Positions 12,563 to 26,100 of a stretch of 64,000 bases of DNA are shown piece by piece. The stretch is from Gonium pectorale (Eukaryota > Chlorophyta > Chlorophyceae > Chlamydomonadales > Volvocaceae), in NCBI GenBank assembly GCA_001584585.1, contig LSYV01000006.1, positions 2,321,544-2,385,543 of the forward strand, given 5' to 3'. Each line of letters starts with the position of its first letter. Position 1 is the first letter of the stretch. Below the pieces are notes generated by a model, which had not been told where the DNA came from, made no database searches, and saw only the letters and a program-made list of their open reading frames with translations. The translations under genes were made by a program, and so were the position numbers.

Positions 12563-15500
12563 ATGTGGCGCATTCTGCACATCGCAGTCGCCTGCAACGC
12601 AAGGCAAGCGCAAGCTTGGCGCTGCTTTGGCAGTTCCAACGCTTGCGCTGAGCCCTCCCGCGTCGTCTTCCTCGGGACGCCCCAGGTGCGTATGAATTAG
12701 CACCGCCACACAAACACTGTACGGGCTGCTTAGCCTGGGAGACGGTTATGCTGCCCTCTCATATGTAACCCGGAGCACACTTTGGCCCCGGTGCCCATGG
12801 CAGGTCTCTGCCCTGGTGTTGGATGAACTGCTACGGGCCGCAGCGTCGCCGGACAGCGCGTTTGAGGTGCGGAAGATACTCCTGTTGAGGGCGTATACCT
12901 GGGCATTTCCAGCCGCACATGGAACGCCCAGCATGACAATCATTGCCACAGCCTGCTCATGCCCCATGTGTTGCCTACCGGCAGGTTGCGGCTGTCGTGA
13001 GCCGACCCAGCCGGCACTGGCTTGAGTCCCATGCATCTGGCCGGGAGCGCGCGGCGGGGACCAGCACCAGCGCCCTTGCTCTGCAGCAAGCTGGGCACGG
13101 CGTGCAGGCTTTGTCATCACCCGGTACGGCAAACGCACCAAAGCAAATGCCTGCATCAGCACACGCGCCCAACTGGGCGCGTCATAGCGCGTCCGCGGTG
13201 GAGAAGCTTGCCCGCGAGAGCGGGTTGCCATCAGACCGCATCCTCTGCCCCGTCAGCCCCAAAGAGGTGAGTTGTCAAGACTTACTCATGCGCGCATGGC
13301 GGGGCCCGAAGTCACGCGAAAATCAATTCGTTCATGGTTTCATTACCGTTGTGTGTAGAAAGTGGCAAGACGCAGTCATGGCATCAACTGTCTGTTTTGG
13401 AGCGAAGGCGCACGAAACGGCGCCCCCCTTCCTCTGCTGTACATTGCCTAACTTCCTACCACGTTACTGCCGCAGCCCTGCTTCCTGGATGCCATCCGCC
13501 AGCTGCGCCCGGACGTGGCAATCACAGCGGCCTACGGTGCCATCTTGCCCCAGGCCTTCCTGGACATCCCACGCTTTGGCACCATCAACATCCACCCCAG
13601 CCTCCTGCCCAGGCGAGTCGTCGAATTGGGGTTGCGGCAGCCGCAATGCAGCCCGGAGGGTTTGGCAATGAAAATGCATCCTGCTGTTGCAGAGGCTTGC
13701 TTGGGTGGGTGGTGTACGGACATAGTAGGCGAAACAAACGGCAAGGACCGCCAAAGCTCCTGTCAAGTACGGGTAGTGCCAGAATGACCAAGCCAGTCGT
13801 GTCGTTGCTGTTGGGAAGAGAACCTTACCCGCAGTGTCCTTGTCGTTGTGCAAGCTAGCTCGATGGTTTCCCACGATGGTCTATCCATGGCCCTTACTCT
13901 GGGGCGCCCTGCCTATTACAATACGACAGGTACCGCGGTGCGGCGCCCGTGCAGCGGTCTCTCCAGGACGGCTGCTCCGTCAGCGGTGTCAGCCTGGTGT
14001 TTACGGTCATGAAGTGCGACGCAGGACCCCTGCTGGGGCAGCAAAAAGTGGGCCTCGGTGTCGCGTTAGGTCATCGGCACGTCTCGTTTTAAGCTTTGTC
14101 GGCCGCAATGCTTCTGGGTTCGTGTACACGGCATCCTGTACGTGTGACCGTTGCAAACCTGCCGGAGAGAACAGCCCCGGACCTTGCAAAATGGGCAGTG
14201 CAGACTCCTGCCAGCAGGTATGGTGTGGCCTGATTCAGCCGTCCGTGTCCGCAGGTACCCATTCCGTCAGATATCCAAGCGCCGGAGCTGACAGAGCAGC
14301 TCTTCCGCTTGGGGGCGGAGATACTTGTCCGCCAGCTGCCCAGAGTGCTGCGCGGTGAGGTACTTCCGGCAAGCGCCGCCCCGCAGGACGAGGCCGGAGC
14401 CTCATACGCTCACAAGGTGAGCGCAAACGGTTCGCTACCTCTTATGCTTATACAAAATGGCGATGCCCTCCCATGCTACTGTAGGGCGTGCAGGCCCTCT
14501 GGGTGCAAGAGTCTTTCTCTCCGTGTGTCTGAAGCTACAGCGACGATTGCCAGGCGCCCGACTTGCACGTCTGGCCGGTCTTGTTGAAGGCGGCGCCGCA
14601 ATCGCCCTGTCTGTGCCTGTACTTGTTAATCATTCGCTGCAGGTGGAGCGCCACGAAGCGCAGCTGGACTTCAGGATGAGCGCCCGCCGGTGCCACGACC
14701 ACGTAAGGGCCATGGCTGGCTGGCCCTGGGCCCGCGCGGCGCTGCTGCTGGAGGGAAGGCAATCGGGTGAGGCAGCTGCCGCCGCACCGCCTCCTAGGGG
14801 CTGCACGCTTGCGACGCTCGGCTGCGCTCGTTCCGAACGGTGTCCGCTTTGTTGCGTGAGCTCAGCATACGCACTGGGCACGGGGCCATCCGAAAGGAGG
14901 GGGACGCACAGCGTGCACACCAGAGCTTGCTAAGGCTCTCTGGGAGCATCCCATTCCTCCTTTCGCGCCGTTGCCGGCCCCACTGCGTCAGGTACCCTGG
15001 AGCCGATAGAGATCCGGGTTCTCCGCTCCTGCGTTGCCCCGCCGTCGCTAGTCATCCCAAACCACGCGACTGCGGGGCTGCCGGCTGGCACCTCGGGGCA
15101 GGTTCTGTACCACGCGGGCTCTGGCGAGCTGCTCATCCCCTGTGGCGATGGCAACATGCTCCAAATCCTGGAGGTAAGGTATCGCTGAGCTGCTAAGCCG
15201 CGGGGTTTCTGGGTTCTGCCGAGTGCTGGACATCAGTTAAGTCCCAGTCAAAACGTGTCCTTACAAACGTCCGCACATGCTGGCCTGATAGATGTTAGGC
15301 CGGGAGCGTCTCACGGATCGGCGAATCTAACCACGCTCAGCATGTCAAGGCCAAATGCAGTTGCCAAGTACCGTAGTGTCGACTGGCAGCCCGACTGGCC
15401 AAGGTGACCGTCACAGCCAACACGGCATGATTGTCTGCAATTGTACGTATGCCCAAAGCTCTGAAGCTTCGCCAGCGCCTAATCGCATCCCGAAGGCTCT

Positions 15501-15861
15501 GTGTAATGCCAAAACTCAGTCGCGCCGTACAGCACCATCCGTCTTTCCTCGGCGCCGTCTGGCGTCACGTGGGCAGTGTGGTAACTCTTACGACATGCGT
15601 CAGGTCGCATCGGGAAGTCATAGTACACGCAACAGCTTGTTGCCATTCACTTCATAGTCGCCTCCTGCCTGCCTGCCGATGTCATCCTACATGCGTGTCC
15701 TACCAACTAACCACACACCCTTCCCATCACCCACCACACCCCTCGTGGACCTCTGCCAGGTTGGCCGCCGCGGCAGCGGACTCGGTGCCAAGTCCCTGAG
15801 TGCCAAGGACTTTATAACTGGCCTCAGTAAGCGACGTCTCTACCTGCCCGCTCCCATTTGA
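12563..15861 (+). CDS. FMT: Methionyl-tRNA formyltransferase, organellar
   Basis: Nine exons: 12563-12685, 12804-12866, 12985-13266, 13476-13612, 13930-14047, 14255-14416, 14643-14766, 14992-15173, 15760-15861; 430 residues, phases all consistent. The enzyme transfers a formyl group from 10-formyl-THF to Met-tRNA for initiation in mitochondria or plastids. Visible motifs are [26 protein letters not shown], the active-site [17 protein letters not shown] block (Asn and His catalytic, the RGAAP loop binding folate), [10 protein letters not shown] (catalytic Asp) and a C-terminal domain with [21 protein letters not shown] and AKDFITGL. The first 30 or so residues are basic and Ala/Ser-rich, as expected of a transit peptide. 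Exon 3 carries an extra low-complexity insert of about 45 residues. Intron 4 has a GC donor. TGTAA follows at 15975. Confidence 0.93.
13613..13929 (+). other. GC-AG intron in FMT
   Basis: The donor is AG|GCGAGT and the acceptor CGACAG. Only this border joins SLLP in phase 2 to YRGAAP, giving SLLPRYRGAAP as in all formyltransferases. No GT in the neighbourhood restores the frame. Confidence 0.85.
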
Positions 15862-15974
15862 CGCCCTTGCGGCGCATGGTCAAGTCGCCGATGCACCCCA
15901 GATGCTGTTAGCTATGCACTTAAGTACCAGCCTATCGCGCTTCCATGGCCGAGGACTGGGCAATGGAGTGCACG

Positions 15975-15979
15975 TGTAA
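15975..15979 (+). terminator. TGTAA poly(A) signal of FMT
   Basis: TGTAA lies 114 bases after the FMT stop codon. Confidence 0.65.
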
Positions 15980-17043
15980 AGGTAAACACCCGCAGCCAAC
16001 TTTAGCAGGCACTGGCAAAGGCTCTCGGATGCACGGTCGACCTCGACACAGCCCTAAAGAGTGCCCCGGGCATTGTTGCGGCCGCGGTACGTGTTTAGTA
16101 CCACCGCTGTCCTTGCCAGGTGGCTACCGTCACGTTACAGTGGAGCCACACCAGCATACCTCTCCAGGCATTTGACCTCCCGGCAGTAGCTACAAACCGT
16201 CATCATCTGAGGAGGGCGTGTTATGCCTTGCCGTTAGCTGGGTCAAGAAGAAGAGCTGATGACGCCTGGGAGATCAAGAGACACGCACGGCTCGCCCAGC
16301 TGTCATGCCTTAGCACCAGCGAGACGATGAGCGTCACGCCCAATGCCGGCGACATGACTATGGAGCATCAGCGAGAAAACACGAGGCTGCCGTGCCACAA
16401 AACCACCGAGCTCACCTTCCAGACCAAGGAGCGCAAAGGATCGCGCTTGAGACAGCAAACTCCTCGCGATGCCATCTGGGACGTTCCCCAAGAGCCCAGT
16501 GATGTTGCTGACGGGGCTGAAGCCAATAAGGCTGGAGCTGCATGTCCAATCAAGGTCACGTAACCCCGGGGCGGCGACCAAGCGATGCCCATGTCCAAGG
16601 ACGGCATTTGGCATCCCAATAACATTGCTAATAGCGCACCTTGCGCTTGATGGTGCGCAGCCGGTGCACCTCGCCACCAAGCTCGGAGCTCCCATGGAGA
16701 GGACTTGCAGCGCTGGCCTATTCAACAACAACAACGACCTGGACGCTCGCAACATCGTCACGCAGTGGAGAGAGGGCGCGTTCCGGTATGGCTTATTGTG
16801 TTGATGGTTTGTTCGCTGTTTAAATGTTTCTTGAGCCGGTCGTAAAGCGAACTTGCCCCCTGTGCAGTGTGCACAGAAAGTTAGTTGGCTCCACAAACGG
16901 TCTGCTGCCCCCGTCCGCAGGCGTCCGCAGTGCCTGCCATGGACCACCCTGCTGTTTCGGTCTCCACACTTGATCAGAATGTTAGTATACAACGAGACGA
17001 CACACTGACGGGACTCAAAACCGATATGAGAGAGTAGAAGCGA
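15980..17043. other. Unassigned interval with open frames on both strands
   Basis: No family recognised. The - strand is open over 16303-17049 (248 codons) and the + strand over 16120-16563 (147 codons) and 16469-16804 (111 codons). The last contains a run of four Asn and a hydrophilic tail that looks protein-like. Possible explanations are the 5' UTR or promoter of the kinase gene, a degenerate mobile element, or a small unknown gene. Confidence 0.3.
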
Positions 17044-17118
17044 ATGCACGCGGTGTGCAATGTCGGCACGCGGTGCGCAGTATTGCTTGTCGTCGCGCTG
17101 GCTGGAGCGGGGGCACAG
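17044..17118 (+). other. Signal peptide of the receptor-like kinase
   Basis: The hydrophobic core [13 protein letters not shown] follows a short N-region with one Arg. Cleavage after the AGA/AQ region is likely. It is encoded by a separate first exon. Confidence 0.8.
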
Positions 17119-20100
17119 TTCCTATCAGGTAAGCGCCGCGCAACTGCGATGGGAGGGCGGGTCCCGGGCTGTAAGTCGCGTTGCGGTGAGGCTACACGTG
17201 TCCTTTGCCATCATTAGGCGATAACATTTCAGCCTGGCTTGATATGCGCTCGAGCTGATAACGGGGCAGCGTTTGGGCTTCCCGAGAAGCTGCGCTGTTG
17301 TAGCCAGTTTCGGTTGCCGGGAATCAAGCGCGATGGGATAAAAGTGCGTGTTGCATTCATAATTTTGATATGCTTTTGAGGATTTGCTGCTGGGGCCCAA
17401 CTCATGCGACGATTGGGCTACCCACGCCCTCCGCGTCTGTGGCATGTGCCTGTTGTACTTTCACGCCGATGCAAACATACCATATTCGGCTTTCATGCAG
17501 ACGCAGGCTTGCCGGCCTTACGCCGCCCTGCCCGGCGCCTACGGCGCCCCGCAACCCCCGCTTCCCTCTCTCTCTCCGCCTGCCTGTCCCCCGCAGTTTC
17601 TTGCCCAATTGCACCGGGCTACAATTTCCTGCGGCTGCATGGCAGCACGGAGCGGAACTTGGGGCGCGTGGCGCGCCCGGTCAACACAACTGCAAGTAGC
17701 TGGGTGTCCTACCTCGCCTTCGTCTGCAGCAGCCTTCCACAGTGCACGGGATTCAGCACAGCGGGATGGCTCAAAGCGGAGCGGGCTTCCTTCGGACTGG
17801 CGATGCAATGGTACTCACTGGGCAGCTGGGATATGACGGAGGATCCGGCAGGAGCGTGCGCTGGTTTCTACGTGCGCCAGGGCTACGAACGCGATGGCTG
17901 CCCACAGGTACGTGCCCCGCGACTGCGTCTGTCGCACGTACGGGATTTGGAAAGGAACGGCATATGGGTTTGCAACCCTCCGTCGTACGGAGACCGCGGA
18001 ACCGGCTCCCCACTGGGACATGAACATGACTCCCAGTGGCGCTTTCTGGACGTCCATGGGCGCTTTCCTGCGCTAATCATGGATTGCGCGCCATAACAAA
18101 CTTACGGCCATTCGATTGTTACCTAGGCATGCGATATCCGATTTCCAGTCCACGTCCGACCCGGCCCACACAGGTGTCTGGGTACTTTCTGCATGAGGGC
18201 AAAGACAGCACGGGCTTCCGGCTAACTCTCGCCAACCGGTCAAACACACCGGTGTACGAACCGCCAGCGGCGGACCTCATGGCTCGTTACGCCGCCGAGT
18301 GTGACGCGCTGCCGAACTGCCGCGCGTTCAACTCCTTTGGGGTTCTGCGGTACGCGCTGCAGGTGGGTTCGCACAGATGTGAGGGCGACTGGATGCGGGG
18401 TGTTTGGGCTGGCTGCGGCACAGGAGAGCAGCGCAAACCGCTGGTCTCCTGGTAATGGGCCTGAGTCCGTTACCTTGCTTGGTTATGACCACGCCCTGGT
18501 ATGCCCTACTGTGCTAAGCCGCTCTTACGTCCCCCGCGTCAGAACTATTTGCAACTAGTGGCTATAGCCGACGACATCCTGGCAGAGTTCGGTTACTGCG
18601 TCGGAATCTACCTGCGGATCCCGCAGCCACAACCGTTGCCAGGTGCGGGTGTATCGGGTGGGACGTGTCGGCACATGTGTGGCGGCTCAGTGGCCAGCAG
18701 CGGTGGCCTGGTCTTCCCAGGTCAACTTCAGATCCCAATTCGGCTTTAGCGCATGTATTTTCGGACGCTAAAAACCACTGACCACTGGATGCCTTGCTGT
18801 GGCCGTGGCCGGCCCCACGTGCGTATGCAGGTATGCGGGCCTTCGTCAGGCAGGGGTCTAACTTGGAGCTGCCCATCCAGAGCGCCAGCAACTACAGGTC
18901 GCTCACCAGCCAGGACTTTCGGATCCCAGCGGAGTTCAATAACCGCTCGAACTACTTGGAGCTCTCGCTGGAAGGTGCGCAGCGTCCCAGCCGTGCCTCG
19001 CGCACTTCCTCACTCCATGTGCCTCACCAGTACATGGTTGTCCCCTGCACTGGGCCCACGCATACCTCTCGCCTCCCAGGCAGTCGCAGAGGCGTGCTGT
19101 CAGACACCCGCGCTCCGCGCGCTCCTGTTGCCCTCGACCCGCAGCCCTGTACCTGCCGTGCGCGCCGCTGGACAGCGTGGTGGCGTTCATGGAGCTGGCT
19201 CAGGCCAAGGCCATCAACACGAAGGGCGTGGAGCTGTGGCCTAACGGCCCTGGCGGCGGCGGCAGCCTCACGGTTCGGGTCACGTGGTACCTGCCCAACG
19301 TGGAGCTGGAGCCGGGGGGGCTGGCACGAGTCCGACTGCGCACCTCGGCGACCGAGCGATGCGGCTGGAGCGGTCTGCGGTTCTACATGGGGCTGCAGTG
19401 GGACCCGCAGGCTCCGCCCCCGCAGCCGGGGTTGCCGGCGCCCCCTCCCCGGCCGCCGGCGCCGCCGGGTGCGCCGCATCCGCCCGGCGGGGACGGTGGG
19501 GACGGGACGGAGCCGTGGGGCTTGCCGTCAAACCTGCCGCCATCGCCGCCGCCGGCGCTGTCGTACTTTCGGGTCGAGCGCTCAACCGGCGCTACGCCCA
19601 TCACGCTGCCGCCCAAAGTCAACAACACAGAAAGGCTTGTAGAGATGCGGTTGCCTAGCAGCTGGTCCTCGTACGACAGCCGTATTGTGATAAGCTACAG
19701 TGGGGCCTATGTGCTTACGGCCAATGCTGCCACCAGCCCCAAGCCCAGCAGCGGCGTAGGGCCCATGGGCCAGTTCGTGATAGTGGAGGTCGTGCAAGTG
19801 CCCCTCATCTCGCCGCCGCCACCGCTGCCGCCGTCGCCACCACCGCCGTCGCCACCCGGCCTGCCGCCGCCACCGTCGCCGCCATCGTCGCCCCTTCCAC
19901 CCCAGCCGTCGCTGCCGGGCATTCCGACGCCGCCATGGGCCCCCTCACCACAAGAGGGTGGCGCTCCCGCGCCCACGGCGCCTGCGCCCTCCTATCCGCC
20001 GGCCGTGCCGGCCCCTGCACAACTGCCGCAGTCCACCTTCCCGCAGCCTCCCGGCGCCGAAGGAAGCGGCGTGCTTCGGCGCCTTCTGCAGGACGGCGAC

Positions 20101-23100
20101 GTGGCGGGCCTTCCGGCCTACCGCAACGTCACCACCAGCTACACCCTGCCGATTGACTCGTCGGGCGCCACCGTGGCCAGCGCGTACCTCGTGAATGCGC
20201 CCCTGGCTCCAGGCTCCAGGCTCCACGCTGACCTTGTTCATCCGGCAGTTCAACGGAGGGTGGAACAATCTGCGCGCCAGCATCAGCGCGGAATGGCGCC
20301 CGCAAGGCGGTACCGGCGGGCTCCCGGCGCAGCCTGACGGCCCTGCGCAGTCGCCCCCGGGCGTATGGACGCTCCCGGATATGCCCAACAAACCCATGCT
20401 CCCCTTCCCTCCGTCGCCGCGACCACCGTCACCACCACCACCCATGCCTCCTTCGCCGCGCCCGCCGTTGCCCCGCCCGCCGCTTCCGCCGGCGCCATTG
20501 CCTCCTTCGCCGCCGCCCCCGACCCCACCTCCTTCACCGGAACCGCCTAGCCCGCCCAGCCCGCCTTCGCCGCGGCCGCCGAGCCCTCCGCAGCCGCCAT
20601 CGCCGGCTCCTTCTCCGCCGCCACCCAGCCCTGAGCCGCCCGTTCCCCCATCTCCATCTCCGCCCAGCCCCACGCCGCCCTCGCCGCCTCCGCCGTTGCG
20701 GCCTGAAACGCCCGGGCTGCCCCCAAGCCCTCCGTCACCATCGCCACCACCCCCGATGCCGCCACCCCTGGCGCCCCCTCCATTCCAGCCCCCGCTCAGG
20801 CCATCTTTCCCGCCGCCACCTCCAAGCCCAGCGCCGCCGACGCCACCATCTCCAACCCCGCCGTCTCCTTCGCCGCCATCCCCACACCCTCCCCCGCCAC
20901 CTCCGCCTCCAATGCCCACGCCCATCAATGGCAGGCCTGATGTTGCCCCTGGACTCGATGCAAGTGTTGCGCCGCCGCCATTACCCCTGCCCTGGCCGCC
21001 GGTTCCGGGTGAGTCCGGGTCCCGTTCGGGCGCCTGGTTGCCATAACAGGGCTTTGCGCGGCCCGTAAACCCACATGAAACCCACATGAAGCCCGAATGA
21101 AACATGCGTCTGATGCATACCGTGCCCGCCCACACCTCCCTGACCCCGCATACGCCGCTTGATCGGCGCGTGTGCCTGCAGAGCCAGCCCAGCCGCCCGC
21201 GGTGCTGCTTGCAACGTCTGGTCGAGTCAACCTCGCGCTTGCGGTGGGCCTGCCGGCGGGCCTCTCAACCGTTGGCCTCGTGGTGTGCTTCGTGGCAGCT
21301 GGCTGCGCATTGGCAGCACGGCGGCGACGGCGGCGCTACCAGGAGAGCTCCAAGACGGCCTCGGTGGATGACGGAGAGTCATCCGTCAGCCAAGAGGCTC
21401 CGAGCGTGGGGCCGCGAGGGGCCCAGCCGTCTGGCACCAGCGGCGTGGGCGGCGGTGCTCATGGCGGCAGCGCCGTGGGCGTCGACGCTGGTGCCGTTAC
21501 TAGCGACGAAAGCGTCCGAGGTGGCGCAGGCACTTCACTGCTGAGCCCACGCGGTCAGCACATTGCTGCGCGCGCTCGGCAGCTGTTCCGGACGGTCACA
21601 ACGTTGAACCCGTTCAGCGCCCCCTCGGGGCGCGGGCGGAGCGGCGGCAGTGGGGGCCGCCCCGGCAGCCGCGGCAGCGGCAGCAGCGCTATGGAAAGGC
21701 GGCAAGCGCCGAGCCTGCTGTCCGGACAGAGCAGTTTGGTCAGTCCAAGTGCGCCCCGGAGTGCACATAACTTTCCTGAGAGCGGTTCGGGCATGATAGA
21801 TAGCGACGCCGAGCTCCGGACCTTGGCCGCTGGGGCCGGCGGCGCGTTTTTGGACTCCCCCTCCCACGCCAATATCATGTTCACGACCGGGTCCCCTAGA
21901 TTTGCCCGCGCCGGGGGCTCACCGTACGGCGGCCACAACGTTGATGGCGGTGCTGGAGCCGTCCCTAGCGCCGGCAGCTACATGCCGTCACCGCTTGGCA
22001 ATCTGCGGGCGCTGTCGGAGCTTCTCGGAGTGCCGCTGCCGGGATACGCACGTGTAGGTGGTGGCAGGGCGGCTGGCGGCAGGGGGGCGGACCGCGGGTC
22101 GGGCGGCGCCTTCGGCAGGCGCATGGAGCGGCCTGCGCCCCCGGCGGCAGCGTCAGTGGCGCTGCAGCGGCGAAGCTTGGACGCAGCGGTTGCGCGCAGC
22201 GCAGTCGCCAACGTGCCAGGGCTGCTCGCGGGGCCGGCGGCTGTTGCCCTGGCCCCATCTGCTTCCCTGGAGGTTCTCGAGGCAGTGGCCGGCCCCAGGA
22301 ACGGCCCAAGCTACGGGCGTGAGGTGCAGCCGCAGCCGCACCAGCATGCATCTCCTGCGTCCGCTTGCGCGCCGAGCCACAGCCCCAGCCACAGCCCGCA
22401 CACGCGGTCGCTGGGGGGTGCGCCAGCGTCCGCGGAGCGTGGCAGCTCTGGGCAGTCCCGGGTTGCTGCACACGCTGCCGGCTGCGTAGGCGAGCCTTGG
22501 ACGCCGTTGCCTCCGTCCTTCGGGGATGCCTCTCGAAGTCGCAGCGGCAGCCACAGCCGCAGCCATCCGCGGAGCCACACCCACGGACGCTGGCTGGCAG
22601 AGGCAGCCCAAGAGACGTCCCTGGTCCTGCCGGTCCCGCCGGGTTTGCCAGCTGATGGAACCTTGGCGGCGCCGGCTGGGCCGACGGTGGGGACGCCTCC
22701 ACGCCGAGTAGCGCCGCCCTCAGCAGTTGCGGCGGCCGTTCCGATGAGCAACCAGCCGACCTTCCTGCTCGGAAGCTGGATGGGCGACCTCATGCCCATC
22801 ACAGCCTTGTTCCCAGCGGCGCAGCAGGCGCAGGTGTGTAGGGGAAGGCTTATGCACTTGATACGTGCTGATTCACATTTTAGAGGTGTATGGCATTGGC
22901 TCACGATGGGCCCACCGCTGCTGTCCGTCCTCCATTTTGATCAGGTCACCGCTGCTCCCGGGGGCGGGCGCGCGACCGACCTTCGCGGCGTGATGTCGAA
23001 CCGCGCAACCCTGGGCAGCGCCAGCCTTGAACTTCTACTTTCGCCAACCAGCCTGAAGGCCAGGCAAGGTTCTGGGTTGGGAAGAACTTGGTGCGGGAAA

Positions 23101-26100
23101 GGAACGGCCGTGTTCGCGAATGCCAGGTTCGGTGTGCAGGGCTCATTTGCCCACGCCGCCTCTGATCCCGGAATCCTATTGCTGTGCTGATATAATCTGC
23201 GGTCTGTACGCCTTCCTTCATTGCAGGTCCGGGGCCGAACACTTCTCGTCCTGGGATGGAGGGCTGGAGGCGAGCGCGAGCGGGTTGGGTCTCGATGCGG
23301 GTCTGGGCCACGGTGGGAGCGAAGACCTGAGCCTCGGGGGCCCAACCATGGACTTAGATAAAGAGGCAGAGGTAAACGGCCTGCTCAGCGCCATTGGCCG
23401 GCAGGCGCTTGCGGAGGCGGTGTCGGCGGTGGTGGGAGCCGGCAGCACGGAGCTGCAGGCACGCACATCGGCAGCTGCCGGCGTGTGGCCCACGGCGTAC
23501 GTGACGGCGCCAGCACCGGCTCAGACGCTGCGGCCGCTGGCGCGTATCGACGCGGCAAGCACGGGCAAAGATCGGGGGGTTCCAGCGAAGCAACCCGGCG
23601 CACTTCAGGCGGAGCAGCGCACGGATCGGCAGCGGCCGCCGCAGCTGCAGGTACGACCCCTGGAGCAGGAGACGTCACTGGCGTTCCACATCTCGGAGGT
23701 CGTCCCGGCGTCGCCCGACGGCTTGCGACCGTCAGCCGTTGCGTTGGTTGCTGGCGCCACCGGGAGTACCATCGGCGGTAGCGGCGTTGGCGGCCTTGCC
23801 GGTGGCGGCGGCGGTAACGGATACACGCCGGCGCTCACCACCAGCCCGGCGTCCACGATAGCCGGCGGCGATGCCGGCCCTCGCATGACCGTCAGCAGCA
23901 GTCTCCCCGGCGAGGGCAGTGGCAGCAGCTTTAGCGCGGTGGAGGAGGCCCGGGCTGCGGCGCAGGGCCAGGGGAGCCGGTACCTGGCCGAGCGGGCCGT
24001 GCGGCGGCATGGCGCACCGACGCCGACGCGGCTGCACGCGGAATCGTCTTTCGAGGCGTTTGGACCCCACAGCGGTGGCCACGAAAGCGGCCAGCTGCCT
24101 GACGTTGAAGATAACGACGACAGCCGCTCCGACACAACGGCCTCCTCGTCGATTGACGCCACCGCACTCCGTACCTTTGAGGCCCTAGCCCAGAACGCAG
24201 CAAGTATGTCGGCTGTCCCGCCACACCCGCGCAGCCCCACGCGAGGGCAGCCTGCGGGCCGCGAAGGCAGCCGCAATGGCGCCCGCCGTCAGCTGTGGTC
24301 GTCGCCGCATCTGGGACCGCAGGAGCAGCTGCAACAGCCGCTCGCGCCGGCACCACCGTCAGCGGAGGCTCCACATGTTGGGAGCCGAGGCGGGACGCCG
24401 GTACCGGAACTGCCGCAGGATGGCTCCCAGACGCTGGATAAGGTGTACCGTTTCTTGATCGCACGCGCTGGCGCCCCCGGCGCACAGCCGCTCACGGGTA
24501 TGCGCCTCAGCCGCACGCAGTCCGACCCGTTCCAGCTAGCCGTCGCTAGCTACATGGCCGCGCAGGCAGCTGCAGCTGCGGCAGGGGCCACAGCACTGGC
24601 CTCGGCCGACGTGGCGCAGGCACGCGCTGGCCGGGGCCGGCGCAGGCGGGCAAGCGACGACGCCAGCGCGGCCGAATGGCTGGCAGATCAGTGGGGCTCC
24701 ACGCCCGTGTCGCCAACGGTCGATCGACTGACCACGTCAGCCGGCGGCGCCGGCGCTGGAACGGGCTTCCGTGGCCTGGGGCGAGGTGACCGCACGGTGT
24801 CCGATGCGCAGGTGCTGGCGGGCCTGCTGTCGTCGCTTCCGCCAACCCTGCCGCGCCGCAGGCGGCGCCTGTCGGTGCCGCTGCCGCCAGAGCTGCCCGC
24901 ACAGAGCGCGTTGCTGCGAGCTGCGGCTGCAGTGGCGAACGAGCGCCGCGGACGCATCCGGCGTGGCAGGCTGCCGCGGGACGGCCCGGATGGGAGGGAC
25001 GGCGAATCGGGCGCTGACCTAGGCGTGTACGGCGCCCTGCTCCTGTCGGCTGCGAGGATGCTGGCCCCGCCAGTGGCGTCGGATGCCGGTTTGGCGACCT
25101 CTGCTGGTGGCGCCGCTGCGGCCGGTCCTAGCGCTGCAACTGCTTCGTCGGCAGGCGCCGCATCGCCGTTCACGCAGCAGGCGTCTGCGGGCCACCGCGG
25201 CCTGCGCGCAAGCCCCAGACTGGGTGATAACGGGACATCCGTCGGTCCCTTCACGCAGTCGGCTGCCACAGCAGCAGCGGCGGCCTCCAGTGGGGCCGCT
25301 CCCACCTCGCCGCCCTCCTCATCGCCCACCGCTGGCGCCGCCGCGGCGACATCGCAGGGGCGCAGTGGCCCCACAGGGACGATGCCTCCGCACCACGTGC
25401 CAGTCGCGCCTTCCTCGCTGCTGCAGCGCCGTCCCCGCTTCACAACCGACCTGCAGACCATCCTATCGGGTACGCACGAAGAGTACTCGGCCGATGTGGA
25501 ACCCGTCATGCGGCCGCTGCCGCAGCCGCTCCTCAATCATGCCGCCGCAGCCGCAGCACCCGCAGCCCCAGTGCCGTTGTACGGTCCTACGTCTGCCCTT
25601 GTTGCCAGCGCGCATGGCAGCGGCCCACATGTTCAGCCCATCCGCGTGCCGCCGCACCACCCTAGCCACGGCGAGGGTTACGGCGGCCACGAGCTTCAGC
25701 AGCAGCAGCCGCAGCAGCAGCCCCAGCAGCTCTTCTCGACCCACGTCGGGAGCTGGTCCGCGCCGGGCGGCAGCCTGGGAGCGCCGCTGCCCTCGAGCGC
25801 GTTCGCGGCGGCTGTTGGCTCCCTGACTGGCAGCGTCGCATTCTCACCGCCGGCCGCAGTTCTGCGCCCCATTCGCACCACGCAGCCCGGCGACAGTCAG
25901 CTGCGCGACGCTGCATCGGGATCGGCTTCCGGCCCTGGGAGCGGCCAGTTCGCTGGAAGCGCTATAGCTCTTATCGCTCGCCTTGCCGGCACCACTGGGG
26001 GGTCGCCCTCCGGGTCCGGCTCCGGCAGCCCCGCGACCAGCCGCACAGTGTCGGAGCGCTGCCTCGTCTCCGCTGGCGCGGCGCTCCGTGGGGTGTCAGA

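Noticed and set aside
19945..21135. 396-codon Gly-rich open frame on the - strand
   Set aside because: It is the antisense of the Pro-rich stalk; Pro codons read backwards as Gly, and no start or splice context supports it.
24688..25536. 282-codon - strand open frame
   Set aside because: It is antisense to the low-complexity linker of the receptor kinase, whose + frame runs uninterrupted through it.
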